From Pseudomonas fluorescens (GTDB taxonomy: Bacteria > Pseudomonadota > Gammaproteobacteria > Pseudomonadales > Pseudomonadaceae), in NCBI RefSeq assembly GCF_001623525.1, contig NZ_CP015225.1, forward strand, positions 2,046,001 through 2,110,000: a stretch of 64,000 bases of DNA, in the 5' to 3' direction. Below the pieces are notes generated by a model. That model was not told where the DNA came from, did no database searches, and saw only the letters and a program-made list of their open reading frames with translations. A program made the translations under genes and the position numbers. Each line of letters begins with the position of its first letter. Position 1 is the stretch's first letter. Below are positions 1 through 8,630 of the stretch, one piece after another.

Positions 1-818
1 CAGAGCAACCACTCCACCAGCGCCGCGAACTGCGGGCCACTGCTGCCATGCGGCAACCGCACCAGGCCCTGCCCCAGCAGCCACGGCGCCAACCCGCCCC
101 ACGCCAGCAAGGCACCGAGCAGCAGGGTCAGACCCACGCGAATACCGATGATCCCGCCGAACCCCACTAACAACAGCGAAGGGTCGGCGGTAAACGTCAG
201 GCGCTCCAGTTGGGCGCTCGGAGACCAGCGCGGGATGGCCCACATGAAGGTGTCGACCGCCTTGACCAACCCGGACAGTAACGCGGCGCTGAGCAGCACC
301 TTCAAGCGCGTCGCGGCTTCGTGGCCGTGGTTATAGATATGCAGCAGGGTTTCCAGGGTCGCCATGCCCTCGGGAAATTTCAGCGCCTTGTCATTGAGCA
401 GTGACGGGCGCAAGTACCAGGCAATCCAGATCCCCAGGAAGCTCACCGAAAAGACCCAGGCCACCATGGGGATGGCGTCCAACTGCTGGCCAGTCAGCAA
501 GGTATAGGCCGGGATAGGAGCGACCAACCCACCGGAAATGATCGACGCAGCGGCAGAGGCCACGGTCTGGTTGATATTGCTTTCGTGCAGCGTCCAGGGC
601 AGTCGCCCCACCGATCGACTCGCCAAGCCTTGCCAGATGCCATAGCCAACCAGCAAGGCGATGATCGACATATTGAAGGACCAGCCGATCTTCAACCCGG
701 CATAGACATTGGAAGGCGTCAGCAGGATACCGAGGACGATTCCCGTACTGACCGCACGCGGACTGAGTTCGCGTTCGACGGCGGTGGTCAAGGGGAATGT
801 GGATGAGGTTGGGTGCAT
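1..818 (-). CDS. OPT family oligopeptide/metal-chelate transporter, N-terminal part (runs off the left edge)
   Basis: The reading frame opens at an ATG at 818 and stays open to the window edge, so about 272 N-terminal residues are visible and the C-terminus is missing. The N-terminus has an early SPRAVSTGIVLGILLTPSNV segment followed by YAGLKIGW, the glycine-rich SNxYxGLKxGW motif that marks OPT transporters. Several hydrophobic membrane segments alternate with short loops, as expected for this 12- to 16-helix inner-membrane family. OPT proteins take up small peptides or metal-chelate compounds by proton symport. The substrate cannot be told from this fragment. No partner gene is close; a hairpin repeat lies just upstream. 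Family assignment is confident, substrate is not. Confidence 0.85.
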   Translation of the reverse strand, partial: MHPTSSTFPLTTAVERELSPRAVSTGIVLGILLTPSNVYAGLKIGWSFNMSIIALLVGYGIWQGLASRSVGRLPWTLHESNINQTVASAAASIISGGLVAPIPAYTLLTGQQLDAIPMVAWVFSVSFLGIWIAWYLRPSLLNDKALKFPEGMATLETLLHIYNHGHEAATRLKVLLSAALLSGLVKAVDTFMWAIPRWSPSAQLERLTFTADPSLLLVGFGGIIGIRVGLTLLLGALLAWGGLAPWLLGQGLVRLPHGSSGPQFAALVEWLL

Positions 819-868
819 GCGAAGTCCTTATCGGCACTGGAGGGCGGCCGCCAGATTCAGACTGGCCC

Positions 869-900
869 CCTGTGGGAGCGAGCTTGCTCGCTCCCACAGG
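869..900. repeat. REP-like palindromic hairpin (GTGGGAGCGAGC type)
   Basis: Perfect 15-bp arms at 869-883 and 886-900 flank a 2-nt centre. The GTGGGAGCGAGC core followed by GCTCGCTCCCAC matches the repetitive extragenic palindromes common in P. fluorescens-group genomes. It sits between the OPT transporter start and the VOC gene end. A related, shorter hairpin occurs at 29426-29451. Confidence 0.8.
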
Positions 901-984
901 ACCACTTAAAACGGCACCTCAATAAGTGAACGCAGTATTGGCGCAAGGTTCACCCGGGTCGTCCATCCATGGGCTGCGCTCGAC

Positions 985-1392
985 TTATTTTTCCCCCTCG
1001 CAATTGACCATCCAGGCAATCCCGAAACGGTCTTCGAACATGGCAAAGCGTTCCGCCCAAAAGGTCTTCTCCAAGGGCATGTACACGCTGCCACCTGCAC
1101 TCAAGCCTTTAAACAGCCGCTCGGCCTCCTCCACACTGTCGACATTGAGGGAGACCGACACGCCTTGCGGCTTGCGAAATGGCTGGCCTGGCGGGCAATC
1201 GGAGGCCATCAGGCTGAAGGCGCCGACGGTCAGGCAAGCGTGCATGATCAGGTTGGGGTCCTTGGGCATCCCGGTTTCCTCGGGGGCCTCGGCAAAAGAC
1301 ATGGAAAACAGATCGCCGCCCAGTACCTCCTTATACAAAGCGAAGGCTTGCTTGCAGTTACCGTTGAAGGTCAGGTAAGGAATGATTCTCAT
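985..1392 (-). CDS. VOC superfamily protein, PhnB-like (glyoxalase/bleomycin-resistance fold)
   Basis: This 135-residue protein starts MRIIPYLTFNGNCKQAF, the first beta strand of the PhnB/3-demethylubiquinone-methyltransferase-like branch of the VOC fold. It goes on with EVLGGDLF, an FSLMASD strand and ends FEDRFGIAWMVN, the usual PhnB C-terminal DxFGxxW signature. Length matches the family, a single two-module VOC domain of about 140 residues. Members are often of unknown function; some act on small reactive metabolites. It is followed upstream, 23 bp away on the same strand, by a YciI protein. In many proteobacteria PhnB-like and YciI/DGPF proteins sit together, often near ECF sigma factors, so the two are probably co-transcribed. 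Precise role unknown. Confidence 0.85.
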   Translation of the reverse strand: MRIIPYLTFNGNCKQAFALYKEVLGGDLFSMSFAEAPEETGMPKDPNLIMHACLTVGAFSLMASDCPPGQPFRKPQGVSVSLNVDSVEEAERLFKGLSAGGSVYMPLEKTFWAERFAMFEDRFGIAWMVNCEGEK

Positions 1393-1415
1393 GGTAGGGT
1401 CTCCTGTAGTCGGTT

Positions 1416-1841
1416 TCAGGATTGGCCAGACATCTGTACCCGCAAGCGTTCTTCCTGCTCGCGCAATTCAGGGGTTAAGGACTCGCCGAACTCCTCGAGC
1501 TCGAAGATCTGGCGGATCTCGATTTCACTGTCGCTGACCATCGGGTTGGGGCAGCGCTTGACCCAGTCGATGGCCTCCTGCAATGACTGGACCTTGAAGA
1601 TCCAGAAACCGGCGATCAACTCCTTGGTTTCAGCAAAGGGCCCATCGATCACCGTCCGGTCCTTGCCGGAAAACTGCACGCGCACGCCCTCGGCACTGGG
1701 GTGCAGGCCTTCACCAGCGAGCATCACCCCGGCCTTGACCAGTTCTTCGTTGTAGGCACCCATGGCGGCCAGCAGTTCCTCGCTGGGCATTTCTCCGGCT
1801 TCCGATTCCGGACTGGCTTTGACGATCACCATAAATCGCAT
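1416..1841 (-). CDS. YciI family protein (DGPF domain)
   Basis: A 141-residue protein opening MRFMVIVKASPESEAG, with GEGLHPS, then VIDGPFAETKELIAGFWI, the DGPFAETKE motif that names the DGPF/YCII-related family (a ferredoxin-like dimeric fold). The C-terminal third adds ELEEFGESLTPELREQEERLR, a helical tail usual for proteobacterial members. No catalytic function is established for the family; an active-site His/Asp pair is proposed for YciI. It is the first gene of a two-gene minus-strand unit with the PhnB-like gene 23 bp downstream. A Shine-Dalgarno-like AGGAGA lies just upstream of the ATG. Family sure, biological role open. Confidence 0.88.
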   Translation of the reverse strand: MRFMVIVKASPESEAGEMPSEELLAAMGAYNEELVKAGVMLAGEGLHPSAEGVRVQFSGKDRTVIDGPFAETKELIAGFWIFKVQSLQEAIDWVKRCPNPMVSDSEIEIRQIFELEEFGESLTPELREQEERLRVQMSGQS

Positions 1842-2162
1842 GCTCTGATCTCCTGAGAGTGAATGGATTAGGCCGTCCGTGTGGCGGCTCTACGGACTAA
1901 TCGAACGGCATTGGTCGAATTCGACAGATCGACGCCATTATTTTTATATGCCGTTGACAGCCGCTGCGCACTCAATGGAGCTGCCGACGTCACGACAAGC
2001 AGGCCGAAGCTGCAGCATGACTATGCTTTTTGAACAGACACGTAGCGGAGATCAGTCCCCATGACCAAATCCAGGAAGCAATCGTGCTCGACATCCATAG
2101 TTCGACGCACCTCGAATTGAGGAACCTGTCGATCCCATAGTCTGTGAGCCACCCTGGAGGAG
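1842..2162. other. Divergent intergenic region between the YciI gene and the MFS gene
   Basis: About 320 bp without a convincing gene. It must hold the promoters of the leftward YciI/VOC unit and the rightward MFS gene. The stretch around 1940-1965 is AT-rich (TTATTTTTATATG), the best candidate core promoter region. A purine-rich GGAGGAGA run just before 2163 is the ribosome-binding site of the MFS gene. No regulatory palindrome stands out. Confidence 0.5.
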
Positions 2163-3419
2163 ATGGCGATGACACACACCCGTTTTTTTGGCAAAACCGT
2201 ACTGGCCTGCACGTTCATCCTGGCGATGATCGGTTGGGGGATCGGCTTCTATGGCCCGCCGATTTATATGCAAGTGGTCATGGAGCGCACGGGTTGGCCG
2301 ATCGCCCAGGTCTCGACTGCCGTGACCTTGCACTTTCTCAGCGGCACGCTTGTCATCGCCAACCTGCCACGCCTTTACGCACGCTTCGGGATACCCTTCA
2401 TCACCCTGCTGGGCAGTGTCCTCCTGGGCATCGGCGTGAACATCTGGGCTCACGCCAACCAGTTATGGGTGCTGTATAGCGGCGCCCTCTGCTCGGGTAT
2501 TGGCTGGGTGACATTGGGTGCCGCGGCCGTCAACACCCTGATCGCGCCGTGGTACGTCAAGGAAAGACCCAAGGCCCTGGGCAAGGCCTACAACGGCGCC
2601 AGCCTGGGTGGCGTGATCTTTTCGCCGCTGTGGGTGTTGCTGATCGAGCGTTTCGGCTTTGCCATGGCGGCGCTGGTGATCAGCATTGTCGCGGTGCTGC
2701 TCATAGGCGCCTTCGCTTTCCTGGTCTTCAACAAAAGCCCACAAAGCCTGGGGCAACATCCCGACAATGCAGACCAACCGGAACCCGTGCCGATCAGCGC
2801 CAGCGCCACGCCGTGGACCGCCAAGCAGACCCTCAGCTCGGCAAGTTTCCGCACCCTGGCAGCCGGCATGTCCTTGGGGCTGTTCGCCCAGATCGGCTTG
2901 ATCGCGCACCTGTACTCGATCCTGGTGGGTCGCATGGGGGCGCATGAGGCCTCATTCGCCATGGGCCTGGCCACTGCCAGTGCGATGGGCGGGCGATACG
3001 TCGCCGCACGCTTGATGATCCAAGGCATGAACCGCCGACAACTGGCCTGCCTCGGTTATGCCATCCAGATGCTGGGCACGCTGATGCTTCTCGGCCTGGA
3101 CCTTCACCCGACAGTGGCCTGGATAGCCGTGGTGTTGATCGGTTCGGGCATTGGCAATGCCACCTCCTTGCCGCCACTGATAGCCCAGACCGAGTTCAGC
3201 CGTGAACAAACCGCCAAGGTGATCGCCCTGATGGTCGCGATCAGTCAGGCCACCTACGCCTTCGCCCCGGCCTTTTTCGGCCTGGTACGCTCCGCCTTCA
3301 CCGATCCGAATCACGCAATCGTCGCCGTCGTGACAGGAGCGGTCGTCGTGCAGGTGCTGGCCATTTTGTCGTTCTATCGGGGTGTATCCGCTCGCCCCTT
3401 CAAGAAAACCGTTTTCTGA
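2163..3419 (+). CDS. MFS transporter (monocarboxylate/oxalate-formate antiporter-like)
   Basis: A 418-residue membrane protein with about 12 hydrophobic segments in two halves separated by a hydrophilic central loop near residues 190-225. The first helix, FILAMIGWGIGFYGPPIYM, and the following WPIAQVSTAVTLHF resemble the monocarboxylate-porter/oxalate-formate branch of the MFS, where the first helix ends with a proline-rich turn and a W-P/S start of the next. Start chosen at 2163 because a strong GGAGGAG ribosome site lies a few bases upstream; a second ATG at 2169 is also possible. It stands alone, with its own promoter region and no obvious partner enzyme, so the substrate cannot be inferred from context. 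Confidence 0.85.
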   Translation: MAMTHTRFFGKTVLACTFILAMIGWGIGFYGPPIYMQVVMERTGWPIAQVSTAVTLHFLSGTLVIANLPRLYARFGIPFITLLGSVLLGIGVNIWAHANQLWVLYSGALCSGIGWVTLGAAAVNTLIAPWYVKERPKALGKAYNGASLGGVIFSPLWVLLIERFGFAMAALVISIVAVLLIGAFAFLVFNKSPQSLGQHPDNADQPEPVPISASATPWTAKQTLSSASFRTLAAGMSLGLFAQIGLIAHLYSILVGRMGAHEASFAMGLATASAMGGRYVAARLMIQGMNRRQLACLGYAIQMLGTLMLLGLDLHPTVAWIAVVLIGSGIGNATSLPPLIAQTEFSREQTAKVIALMVAISQATYAFAPAFFGLVRSAFTDPNHAIVAVVTGAVVVQVLAILSFYRGVSARPFKKTVF

Positions 3420-3750
3420 CTGCGGTTCTGACTCAATAAAGGGGAACGCACAACGTTCGCGTATTGCTCCAACAGCCAAGCCAAGTCTCGGTAACGGATC
3501 GCTAAATGATAGGCCCCGAGCCTGGCCGGCGCTGATCGCCGGATGATGAGCATATCAGGCAATCCGCCGGCCCCCGCGCTATCTGCGCAATACCACGCTA
3601 CCCGGGCTTCATGAGCCCGCTTTGGATTGGGTGCAAGCCCGGTGCGCGGCATCGCTTCCCCAGGCATCGCGCAACGGTTAAGCTCCGTCGCCCCGAAAAC
3701 GCCCGTATGAAGGCCGGGGCAAAAGGACAACCGAACCCTCAGGAGCCACC
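3420..3750. other. Intergenic region upstream of the lipoprotein gene
   Basis: About 330 bp between the MFS stop and the lipoprotein start. A minus-strand open frame crosses it but shows no family features and overlaps the MFS end, so it is not called. The end of the region carries a clear TCAGGAGCC ribosome site before ATG 3751. Several short GC-rich inverted repeats (for example around 3525-3575) are seen, none with a T run, so no terminator can be claimed. Confidence 0.45.
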
Positions 3751-4389
3751 ATGTCATCTTTCAAAGTCATCGCCACCGCCATCGCCCTCGCCTCACTCGT
3801 GGGGTGCGCCACCAGCCGCTCCGAGGTGGACATCGTCGGCCCTGCGCCGCAAGCCAGCACTTCCGGCCAAGGGCAGCAGGTGTATATCAGCGCAGTGGAT
3901 GAGCGGGTGTTTCAGATCAAGCCTCGCAGCGCCGATATTCCTTCCTTGAAAAACGATGAGGAAGTGAACGATACCAGCGTCACCCAACGGGCCATCGGAC
4001 GAAAGCGCAACGGTTATGGTAAAGGGCTGGGCGATGTAGTGCTGCCGTCCGGTCGTACCGTGTCGCAATTGGTGGGCAATGCGGTGGCGACAGCCTATCA
4101 GCAGGCCGGGTACCAAGTGGTGAACACCCCCACGCCGAGCGCCGCCAACGTGAACGTGCACATCATCGAATACTGGTCGTGGTTCTCTCCAGGTGCGTTC
4201 AGCGTGGCAGTGAATAACAAGGCTCACCTGAAAATCGAAACCCAGGGCGCAGCGCCACTGGACGTGGTTTCCGGCGCACGCGACAGCATGCAATTGGCCA
4301 CCGACAGCGATTGGAAGAAGATCAACGAGCAGGGCCTCAGCGCCATCGTGACCGAGACGGCCAAACAACTGGGCAAGCCTAAGCCATAA
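3751..4389 (+). CDS. Putative YajG-like lipoprotein
   Basis: A 212-residue protein with a lipoprotein signal: basic start, hydrophobic IATAIALASLVGC, lipobox LVGC with the acylated cysteine at about residue 19 followed by ATS, which favours outer-membrane sorting. The mature part has VYISAVDERVF, then a region with VSQLVGNAVATAYQQAGYQV, NVHIIEYW and a final ALSAIVTETAKQL-type helix. This order, a VDxR strand followed by an xxLxxALxxAxxxxGY helix and a hydrophobic strand, resembles the YajG/Lipoprotein_16 family. That assignment is by pattern and moderately certain; no enzyme motif is seen. The gene appears monocistronic, with a GC-rich hairpin 40 bp past the stop. Confidence 0.7.
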   Translation: MSSFKVIATAIALASLVGCATSRSEVDIVGPAPQASTSGQGQQVYISAVDERVFQIKPRSADIPSLKNDEEVNDTSVTQRAIGRKRNGYGKGLGDVVLPSGRTVSQLVGNAVATAYQQAGYQVVNTPTPSAANVNVHIIEYWSWFSPGAFSVAVNNKAHLKIETQGAAPLDVVSGARDSMQLATDSDWKKINEQGLSAIVTETAKQLGKPKP

Positions 4390-4428
4390 GGCGACATTCA
4401 GTCCTGGGCGAGAGAATATCCACTCACC

Positions 4429-4454
4429 ATGGCCGGCGCGTGACTGCCGGCCAT
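4429..4454 (+). terminator. Hairpin downstream of the lipoprotein gene (possible terminator)
   Basis: Perfect 9-bp arms ATGGCCGGC (4429-4437) and GCCGGCCAT (4446-4454) around an 8-nt loop, 40 bp after the stop of the lipoprotein gene. There is no T run after it, so a Rho-independent role is only suggested. Confidence 0.45.
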
Positions 4455-4579
4455 CACCCAACTCGTCTTCGCCCACTACCTCGACGCGCAGGCCCTCACC
4501 CCCTCGCCCCCTCGCGCTCGGCCAAGCCCTCTACAACTTCTTCAACCTCCGCAAGCTCGCGAATCAGACATTGCTGGCC

Positions 4580-5254
4580 TCAAGCCGGCCGATCTTCGGT
4601 TTCGTCAATGAATTTCAGGATGCTGACGCCGCCGCGCAGGATGTCGTCGGCGATGGCCTTGCGAGCCTTCGATGGTTTTTTATCCCTGAGCGCATCCATC
4701 AGCACCAAGTGTTCGTCGGCACCAATGTAGGAGTTGTGGCCGTAGGTGTAGAACAGATTCAGGATCGGCCCCATGGAGACCCACAAACCCTCGATCTGGG
4801 CGGTGAGCATGTCCATGCCCGACAACCTGTAGAGCGTGAAGTGAAACTCGCGGTTGTGATGCATGGCCGCCAACCCGTCGTTCTTGCGATCGGCTTCCTC
4901 GAACAGCTTGTGCAGCTCCAGAAGCCTGGCCAGGTCGGCATCGGTCACATTGTGCGTGGCCATTTCGGCGGCCAGCCCTTCCAGCGCGATGCGAATGGTA
5001 CGAACCTCCAGATACCGCGCCCGGGTCAATGCCGGCACCGTTGCAAACCGGCCAGAGCGAAGCTCCAGGCCGCGCTCGCTGACAAGCCGAAGGCAGGCCT
5101 CACGCACCGGTGTGACACTGGTCCCCAGTCGCTCCGCAAGATCCTGCATGACCAACCGTTCCCCTGGTTTGAAGTTTCCAGCGATCAGTCCTTCGCGAAT
5201 CGAAAAGTACGCCCGAGCCGAAAGGTTGCCTTGCTCCAAGGGTTGAATCTGCAC
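4580..5254 (-). CDS. GntR family transcriptional regulator, FCD (FadR) subfamily
   Basis: A 224-residue regulator with an N-terminal winged helix (ARAYFSIREGLIAGNFKPGERL, AERLGTSVTPVREACLRL), the standard GntR operator-reading region, then a helical FCD domain. Residues that bind a metal in FCD proteins appear as an Asp/Arg-rich helix near the domain start and as HHNREFHFTLY and a later HxxLxxAL helix. Translation starts at a GTG (5254) behind a CAGGAGC ribosome site. It lies in the same orientation as, and downstream of, the aminotransferase/transketolase genes but is separated from them by a hairpin, so it has its own promoter. A TATAAGT-type repeat 70 bp upstream also occurs twice in the divergent promoter at 8.6-8.75 kb, which makes it the likely local repressor and self-regulator. 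Confidence 0.9.
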   Translation of the reverse strand: MQIQPLEQGNLSARAYFSIREGLIAGNFKPGERLVMQDLAERLGTSVTPVREACLRLVSERGLELRSGRFATVPALTRARYLEVRTIRIALEGLAAEMATHNVTDADLARLLELHKLFEEADRKNDGLAAMHHNREFHFTLYRLSGMDMLTAQIEGLWVSMGPILNLFYTYGHNSYIGADEHLVLMDALRDKKPSKARKAIADDILRGGVSILKFIDETEDRPA

Positions 5255-5324
5255 AGTTAGCTCCTGATATTGGCGGTCCCGGGAAGTGGCATGACGGTTT
5301 CCGCCCCCCTACGCGATAAGACGC

Positions 5325-5340
5325 CACTTATAACATATAG
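5325..5340 (-). promoter_or_regulatory. Putative GntR operator, copy 1 (autoregulatory)
   Basis: Read on the minus strand the site is CTATATGTTATAAGTG, a direct repeat TATATGT-TATAAGT. It lies about 70 bp upstream of the GntR GTG start. The same repeat occurs at 8631-8650 and 8724-8740. Seen directly: the shared motif. Inferred: that the GntR protein binds it. Confidence 0.6.
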
Positions 5341-5366
5341 GCACTTGGGTGCCGACAATCGCCAGT

Positions 5367-5396
5367 ACCGAAGGCAGGTGTCAGCCCGCCTTCGGT
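5367..5396 (-). terminator. Hairpin after the aminotransferase gene (likely terminator of the minus-strand operon)
   Basis: Perfect 9-bp arms ACCGAAGGC (5367-5375) and GCCTTCGGT (5388-5396) with a 12-nt loop, starting 19 bp past the stop of the aminotransferase gene and before the GntR promoter. No T run follows on the minus strand, so termination is inferred from position and symmetry. Confidence 0.55.
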
Positions 5397-5414
5397 CAGT
5401 GACCGATAGCGCGG

Positions 5415-6698
5415 CTACACCAGCGCTTTCAAGACGTCCTCAATCACCCCAAGGGACTCATCCAGTATCTCCCGGGTGTGCGCGGTAGACAGGTACAGCC
5501 GCTTGAGTTGCATCGGCTGGAAGATATGACGCTTCTCGATCAGGCGCTGACGGAACGCCATATCGAGCGCGTCATCATTGCGCAGCAGATCGGTGTATTG
5601 GCAGTACGGTCCCTCGAAAAAATACAGCAGCCAGGCCGAACCATAACCTGCACTCTGTGCCGCAATGCCCAGGCGCTGAACGATGGCATCCAGTTGCGTG
5701 CGCATATAGTCACCGAGTTCGAACAACCGCTCGTAGGTCCCGGGGCGCGCCAGCTCTTCAAGGGTGGCCTGCACCGCTGCCAGCGTTGAAGGCGTGCCAT
5801 TGCAGGTGCCGCCCATGAACACTCCTTTGGGGCCGGCCATGCCGATCAGGTGCATCAGCTCTCGCTTGCCCGCGATGAACCCTACGGGATAGCCGGACGA
5901 AGCGGCCTTGCCAAAGGTGGCCAGGTCCGGGGTCACGCCCACGATTGACTGATAGCCGCCCAATGCATGCCTGAAACCGGTAATCACCTCGTCGAAGATG
6001 AGCACGACGCCATGGGTACGCGTCAGGCTGCGCAGGTCCTTGAGGAAAGCATCCGTTGCGGCCACCGCCCCCATGTTGTGGGCGATGGGCTCGACGATGA
6101 TGGCGGCCACCTCCCCCGGATGAGCCTTGAGGTACCGCTCGACCGCCTCTGCATCGTTGTAAGGCAGGACGGCGGTGTACTCGGCGGCCGCGTGCAAAAT
6201 ACCGTCGGACATCGGGTCGAACTGACCGATCTTGTCTCTGGCAGTCTGTCCGTTCATGGCGACGTAATCGTGCCAGCCATGATATCCGCCCTGGAACTTG
6301 ATGATCCGTTTGCGCCCCGTGGCCGCACGGGCAAGCCGCAGGGCGTGATAGGTCGCCTCCGACCCGCTGTTGCAGAACGCAATCTGTTCGGCACAGGGAA
6401 TGTACCGGACCAGCGTCTCGGCCACTTCGACTTCCAGATCGGTAATGCCTGCGCCCATCAGGTCCATGCGCTGCGCAACTTCAAAAACCCGGTCACGAAT
6501 GGCCGGATGCCCGTGCCCCAACACGTGAGCGCCGAACCCGCAGTGAAAGTCAGTGTGGCGGTGACCATCGGCATCGAAGAGGTAGGCACCTTCGGCGCGC
6601 ACGAACGCGTAGGGTTGTCCGAGCTTGCGGCTGGGACTCAGATGACCGCCTGGCAGCACTTTTTCCGCACGGGCATACCACGCTTGATTAGCCGACAT
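5415..6698 (-). CDS. Class III PLP-dependent aminotransferase, glutamate-1-semialdehyde-aminomutase-like
   Basis: A 427-residue fold-type I aminotransferase. The N-terminus, VLPGGHLSPSR, is the glutamate-1-semialdehyde-mutase-like opening. CNSGSEATYHALRLARAATG is the PLP phosphate-binding segment, FQGGYHGWHDY the cofactor-stacking segment, LIFDEVITGFR contains the Asp that pairs with the pyridine nitrogen, and the FGKAASSGYPVG segment holds the Schiff-base lysine. It is the last gene of a minus-strand operon and overlaps the transketolase C-subunit stop by 11 bp. Haem synthesis is unlikely as its job because of this catabolic setting: a transketolase pair, a second transaminase and a polyamine-type importer. 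It more likely shuttles or removes an amino group from the imported compound. Substrate unknown. Confidence 0.88.
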   Translation of the reverse strand: MSANQAWYARAEKVLPGGHLSPSRKLGQPYAFVRAEGAYLFDADGHRHTDFHCGFGAHVLGHGHPAIRDRVFEVAQRMDLMGAGITDLEVEVAETLVRYIPCAEQIAFCNSGSEATYHALRLARAATGRKRIIKFQGGYHGWHDYVAMNGQTARDKIGQFDPMSDGILHAAAEYTAVLPYNDAEAVERYLKAHPGEVAAIIVEPIAHNMGAVAATDAFLKDLRSLTRTHGVVLIFDEVITGFRHALGGYQSIVGVTPDLATFGKAASSGYPVGFIAGKRELMHLIGMAGPKGVFMGGTCNGTPSTLAAVQATLEELARPGTYERLFELGDYMRTQLDAIVQRLGIAAQSAGYGSAWLLYFFEGPYCQYTDLLRNDDALDMAFRQRLIEKRHIFQPMQLKRLYLSTAHTREILDESLGVIEDVLKALV

Positions 6699-7698
6699 GG
6701 TGCTGCCCCTTGCCTGAAAGAGTGGTCAACGCTTCGCGGGTGACCGCTTCGATGCCCGCCGCATCCAGCCGGTAATGCCTGTACAGGTGGGTCGGCGGAG
6801 CGATAAGGCTGTACTCGTCGTGGATACCATGGCGTACCAGACGTACACCGGCGCCCTCGTCGGCCAGCACTTCGGCCACGGCACCGCCCAGACCGCCAAG
6901 GACGTTGTGTTCCTCAACGGTGATCAGCAGATTCGTCCCGGTGGCAGCGTTCAAGATCGCCTCGCGGTCGATGGGCTTGAGGGTGTGCATGTCGATGACG
7001 CCGACCGCGATACCGCTGTCAGTCAACGCCTTGGCTGCTTCCAGGGTCGGGTGCAGCATGCTGCCGGTGGCAATCAAGGTGACGTCATGGCCGACCGAAT
7101 GCACGATGGCTTTGCCAAACGTGAAGGTGACATCGTCTCGGTAGACAATGGGCTCCTGGCCGCGTCCGATACGGAAATAAATCGGCTGCGGATGATGAAT
7201 CGACGCGCGAATGGCGGCCGCCAGTTGCGGACCGTCTGCCGGGGCGACCACGGTGAGGTCGGCGATGCTGCGCATGATCGCGATGTCCTCGGTGGCATGG
7301 TGCGAGGTGCCGTAAAAGCCGAGGCTGATGCCGGTGTGATGGCCGATCAGACGCACCGGCAACGCCGAGTAAGCCACATCCATACGAATCTGCTCACAGC
7401 ACAACAGCGCCAGGAATGACGCAAAGGTGGCCACGAACGGCATGGTCCCGGTGGTGGCAATGCCGGCCGCGGCACTCACCATGTTCTGCTCGGCAATGCC
7501 AAACTGGATGAACAGCTCCGGATGCTTTTCGGCGAAGCGGTTCAGGCCGTTGGAATATTGCAGGTCGGCCGTCCCGACGGCGATCGGGTGGCCGTCGGCG
7601 ACCAGGTCCAACAGCCCTTCCGACAGATAATCAAGCCCCGGATTGATGGCGTTCAGTTGGCGGTACTGCCAACTCTTGGGGTTGACCGGCGCACTCAT
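6688..7698 (-). CDS. Transketolase-like protein, C-terminal (pyrimidine-binding) subunit
   Basis: This 336-residue protein matches the second half of transketolase: a pyrimidine-binding domain with FIQFGIAEQNMVSAAAGIA, in which the glutamate of GIAEQNM activates thiamine diphosphate, then VGIRLxGHHTGIS-type and HHATEDIAIMRSI segments, and a C-terminal transketolase domain with TLIATGSM and VIDMHTLKPID. It lacks the N-terminal domain, which is encoded by the next gene upstream with a 4-bp ATGA overlap, so the active enzyme should be an N2C2 heteromer. Split transketolases occur in archaea and in bacterial sugar-degradation clusters, where they act on unusual ketoses. The co-encoded aminotransferases suggest an amino-sugar or amino-polyol route, which is inference. 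Confidence 0.92.
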   Translation of the reverse strand: MSAPVNPKSWQYRQLNAINPGLDYLSEGLLDLVADGHPIAVGTADLQYSNGLNRFAEKHPELFIQFGIAEQNMVSAAAGIATTGTMPFVATFASFLALLCCEQIRMDVAYSALPVRLIGHHTGISLGFYGTSHHATEDIAIMRSIADLTVVAPADGPQLAAAIRASIHHPQPIYFRIGRGQEPIVYRDDVTFTFGKAIVHSVGHDVTLIATGSMLHPTLEAAKALTDSGIAVGVIDMHTLKPIDREAILNAATGTNLLITVEEHNVLGGLGGAVAEVLADEGAGVRLVRHGIHDEYSLIAPPTHLYRHYRLDAAGIEAVTREALTTLSGKGQHHVG

Positions 7699-8579
7699 TG
7701 AACACCTCCATTGGCTTTGATTTCTTCGATTGCCAGCACTTCATCTTCCGGCGCGAGCCAACCCAGGTGCCATCCGGGTTCGGTTTCCATGTACTCCACC
7801 CCCTTGCCTTTGGCGGTGATTGCAATCACACAGACCGGACGCTCCCGCGCAGGCTCGGCTTTCAACTCCCGAAACAACATCGCGACAGCGGCTACGTCAT
7901 GGCCGTCCACCTCCCTGACATCCCAGCCAAAGGCTCGCCATTTATCGGCCAGAGGTTCGATACCCACCACGTCATCGACCTTGCCATCGAGCTGGTAGCC
8001 GTTGCGATCGACGATGGCGATCAGGTTGCCGGTCTTGTGGTGCGCGGCCGCCAATGCAGCTTCCCAGACCTGGCCCTCTTGCATCTCGCCATCGCCCAGC
8101 AGCACGTAGACGTCAAATACGTTGCCCCGCAGGCGCCCGCCCAGTGCCATGCCCAACCCGCCCGACAGGGCATGACCGATGGACCCCGAGCTGAAATCCA
8201 CACCCGGCACCTTGCGCATGTCCGGGTGATCCCCCAGTGGACTGCCCAGCCGGGTGTAGTCATCGAGCCAGGCCTTGTCGAAGAAATCCCAGTCGGCCAG
8301 CAGCGGATAGAGCCCGACAGCGGCGTGGCCCTTGCCCATCAGAAACCGGTCGCGCCCGGTCCACTTCGGCTCGCCACGCTTGAGGCGCAGGGTGTCGTAG
8401 TACAGCGCGGAGAAAATCTCGGCACAGGAAAACACCGAGGTGTAGTGGCCGACCTTGGCGATGGAAATCAGCCGCACCGTCTCAAGGCGCACGAACAGTG
8501 CGCGCTCTTTCAGACGAGCGATCTGCTCGGGCGTCAACGGCGTTACGGGATCACGAACCGCAAGATTTGCAGCGGGCAT
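7695..8579 (-). CDS. Transketolase-like protein, N-terminal (TPP-binding) subunit
   Basis: A 294-residue protein covering the first transketolase domain. Near the start it has SIAKVGHYTSVFSCAEI, with the expected GHxxSxxSxxEI helix (here the usual GHxGG is altered). It continues with GKGHAAVGLYPLLA, then GSLGHALSGGLGMALG-like residues, and GDGEMQEGQVWEA with the downstream IAIVDRNGYQ, which together bind the diphosphate and magnesium of thiamine diphosphate. Its stop overlaps the start of the C-subunit gene by 4 bp, so the two are translationally coupled. It is the first gene of the minus-strand operon; two TATAAGT-type repeats in the 187-bp divergent gap upstream are candidate operators. Assignment of the fold is sure, the substrate is not. 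Confidence 0.92.
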   Translation of the reverse strand: MPAANLAVRDPVTPLTPEQIARLKERALFVRLETVRLISIAKVGHYTSVFSCAEIFSALYYDTLRLKRGEPKWTGRDRFLMGKGHAAVGLYPLLADWDFFDKAWLDDYTRLGSPLGDHPDMRKVPGVDFSSGSIGHALSGGLGMALGGRLRGNVFDVYVLLGDGEMQEGQVWEAALAAAHHKTGNLIAIVDRNGYQLDGKVDDVVGIEPLADKWRAFGWDVREVDGHDVAAVAMLFRELKAEPARERPVCVIAITAKGKGVEYMETEPGWHLGWLAPEDEVLAIEEIKANGGVQ

Positions 8580-8630
8580 GAGGGCACTCCTGAGTGGGTT
8601 GATCGAGGCCTGACGCGGCCTTCTTCTTAC

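Noticed and set aside
391..897. A 168-codon minus-strand frame at the left end
   Set aside because: It overlaps the OPT transporter in another frame, is proline/arginine-rich without family motifs, and crosses the REP-like hairpin.
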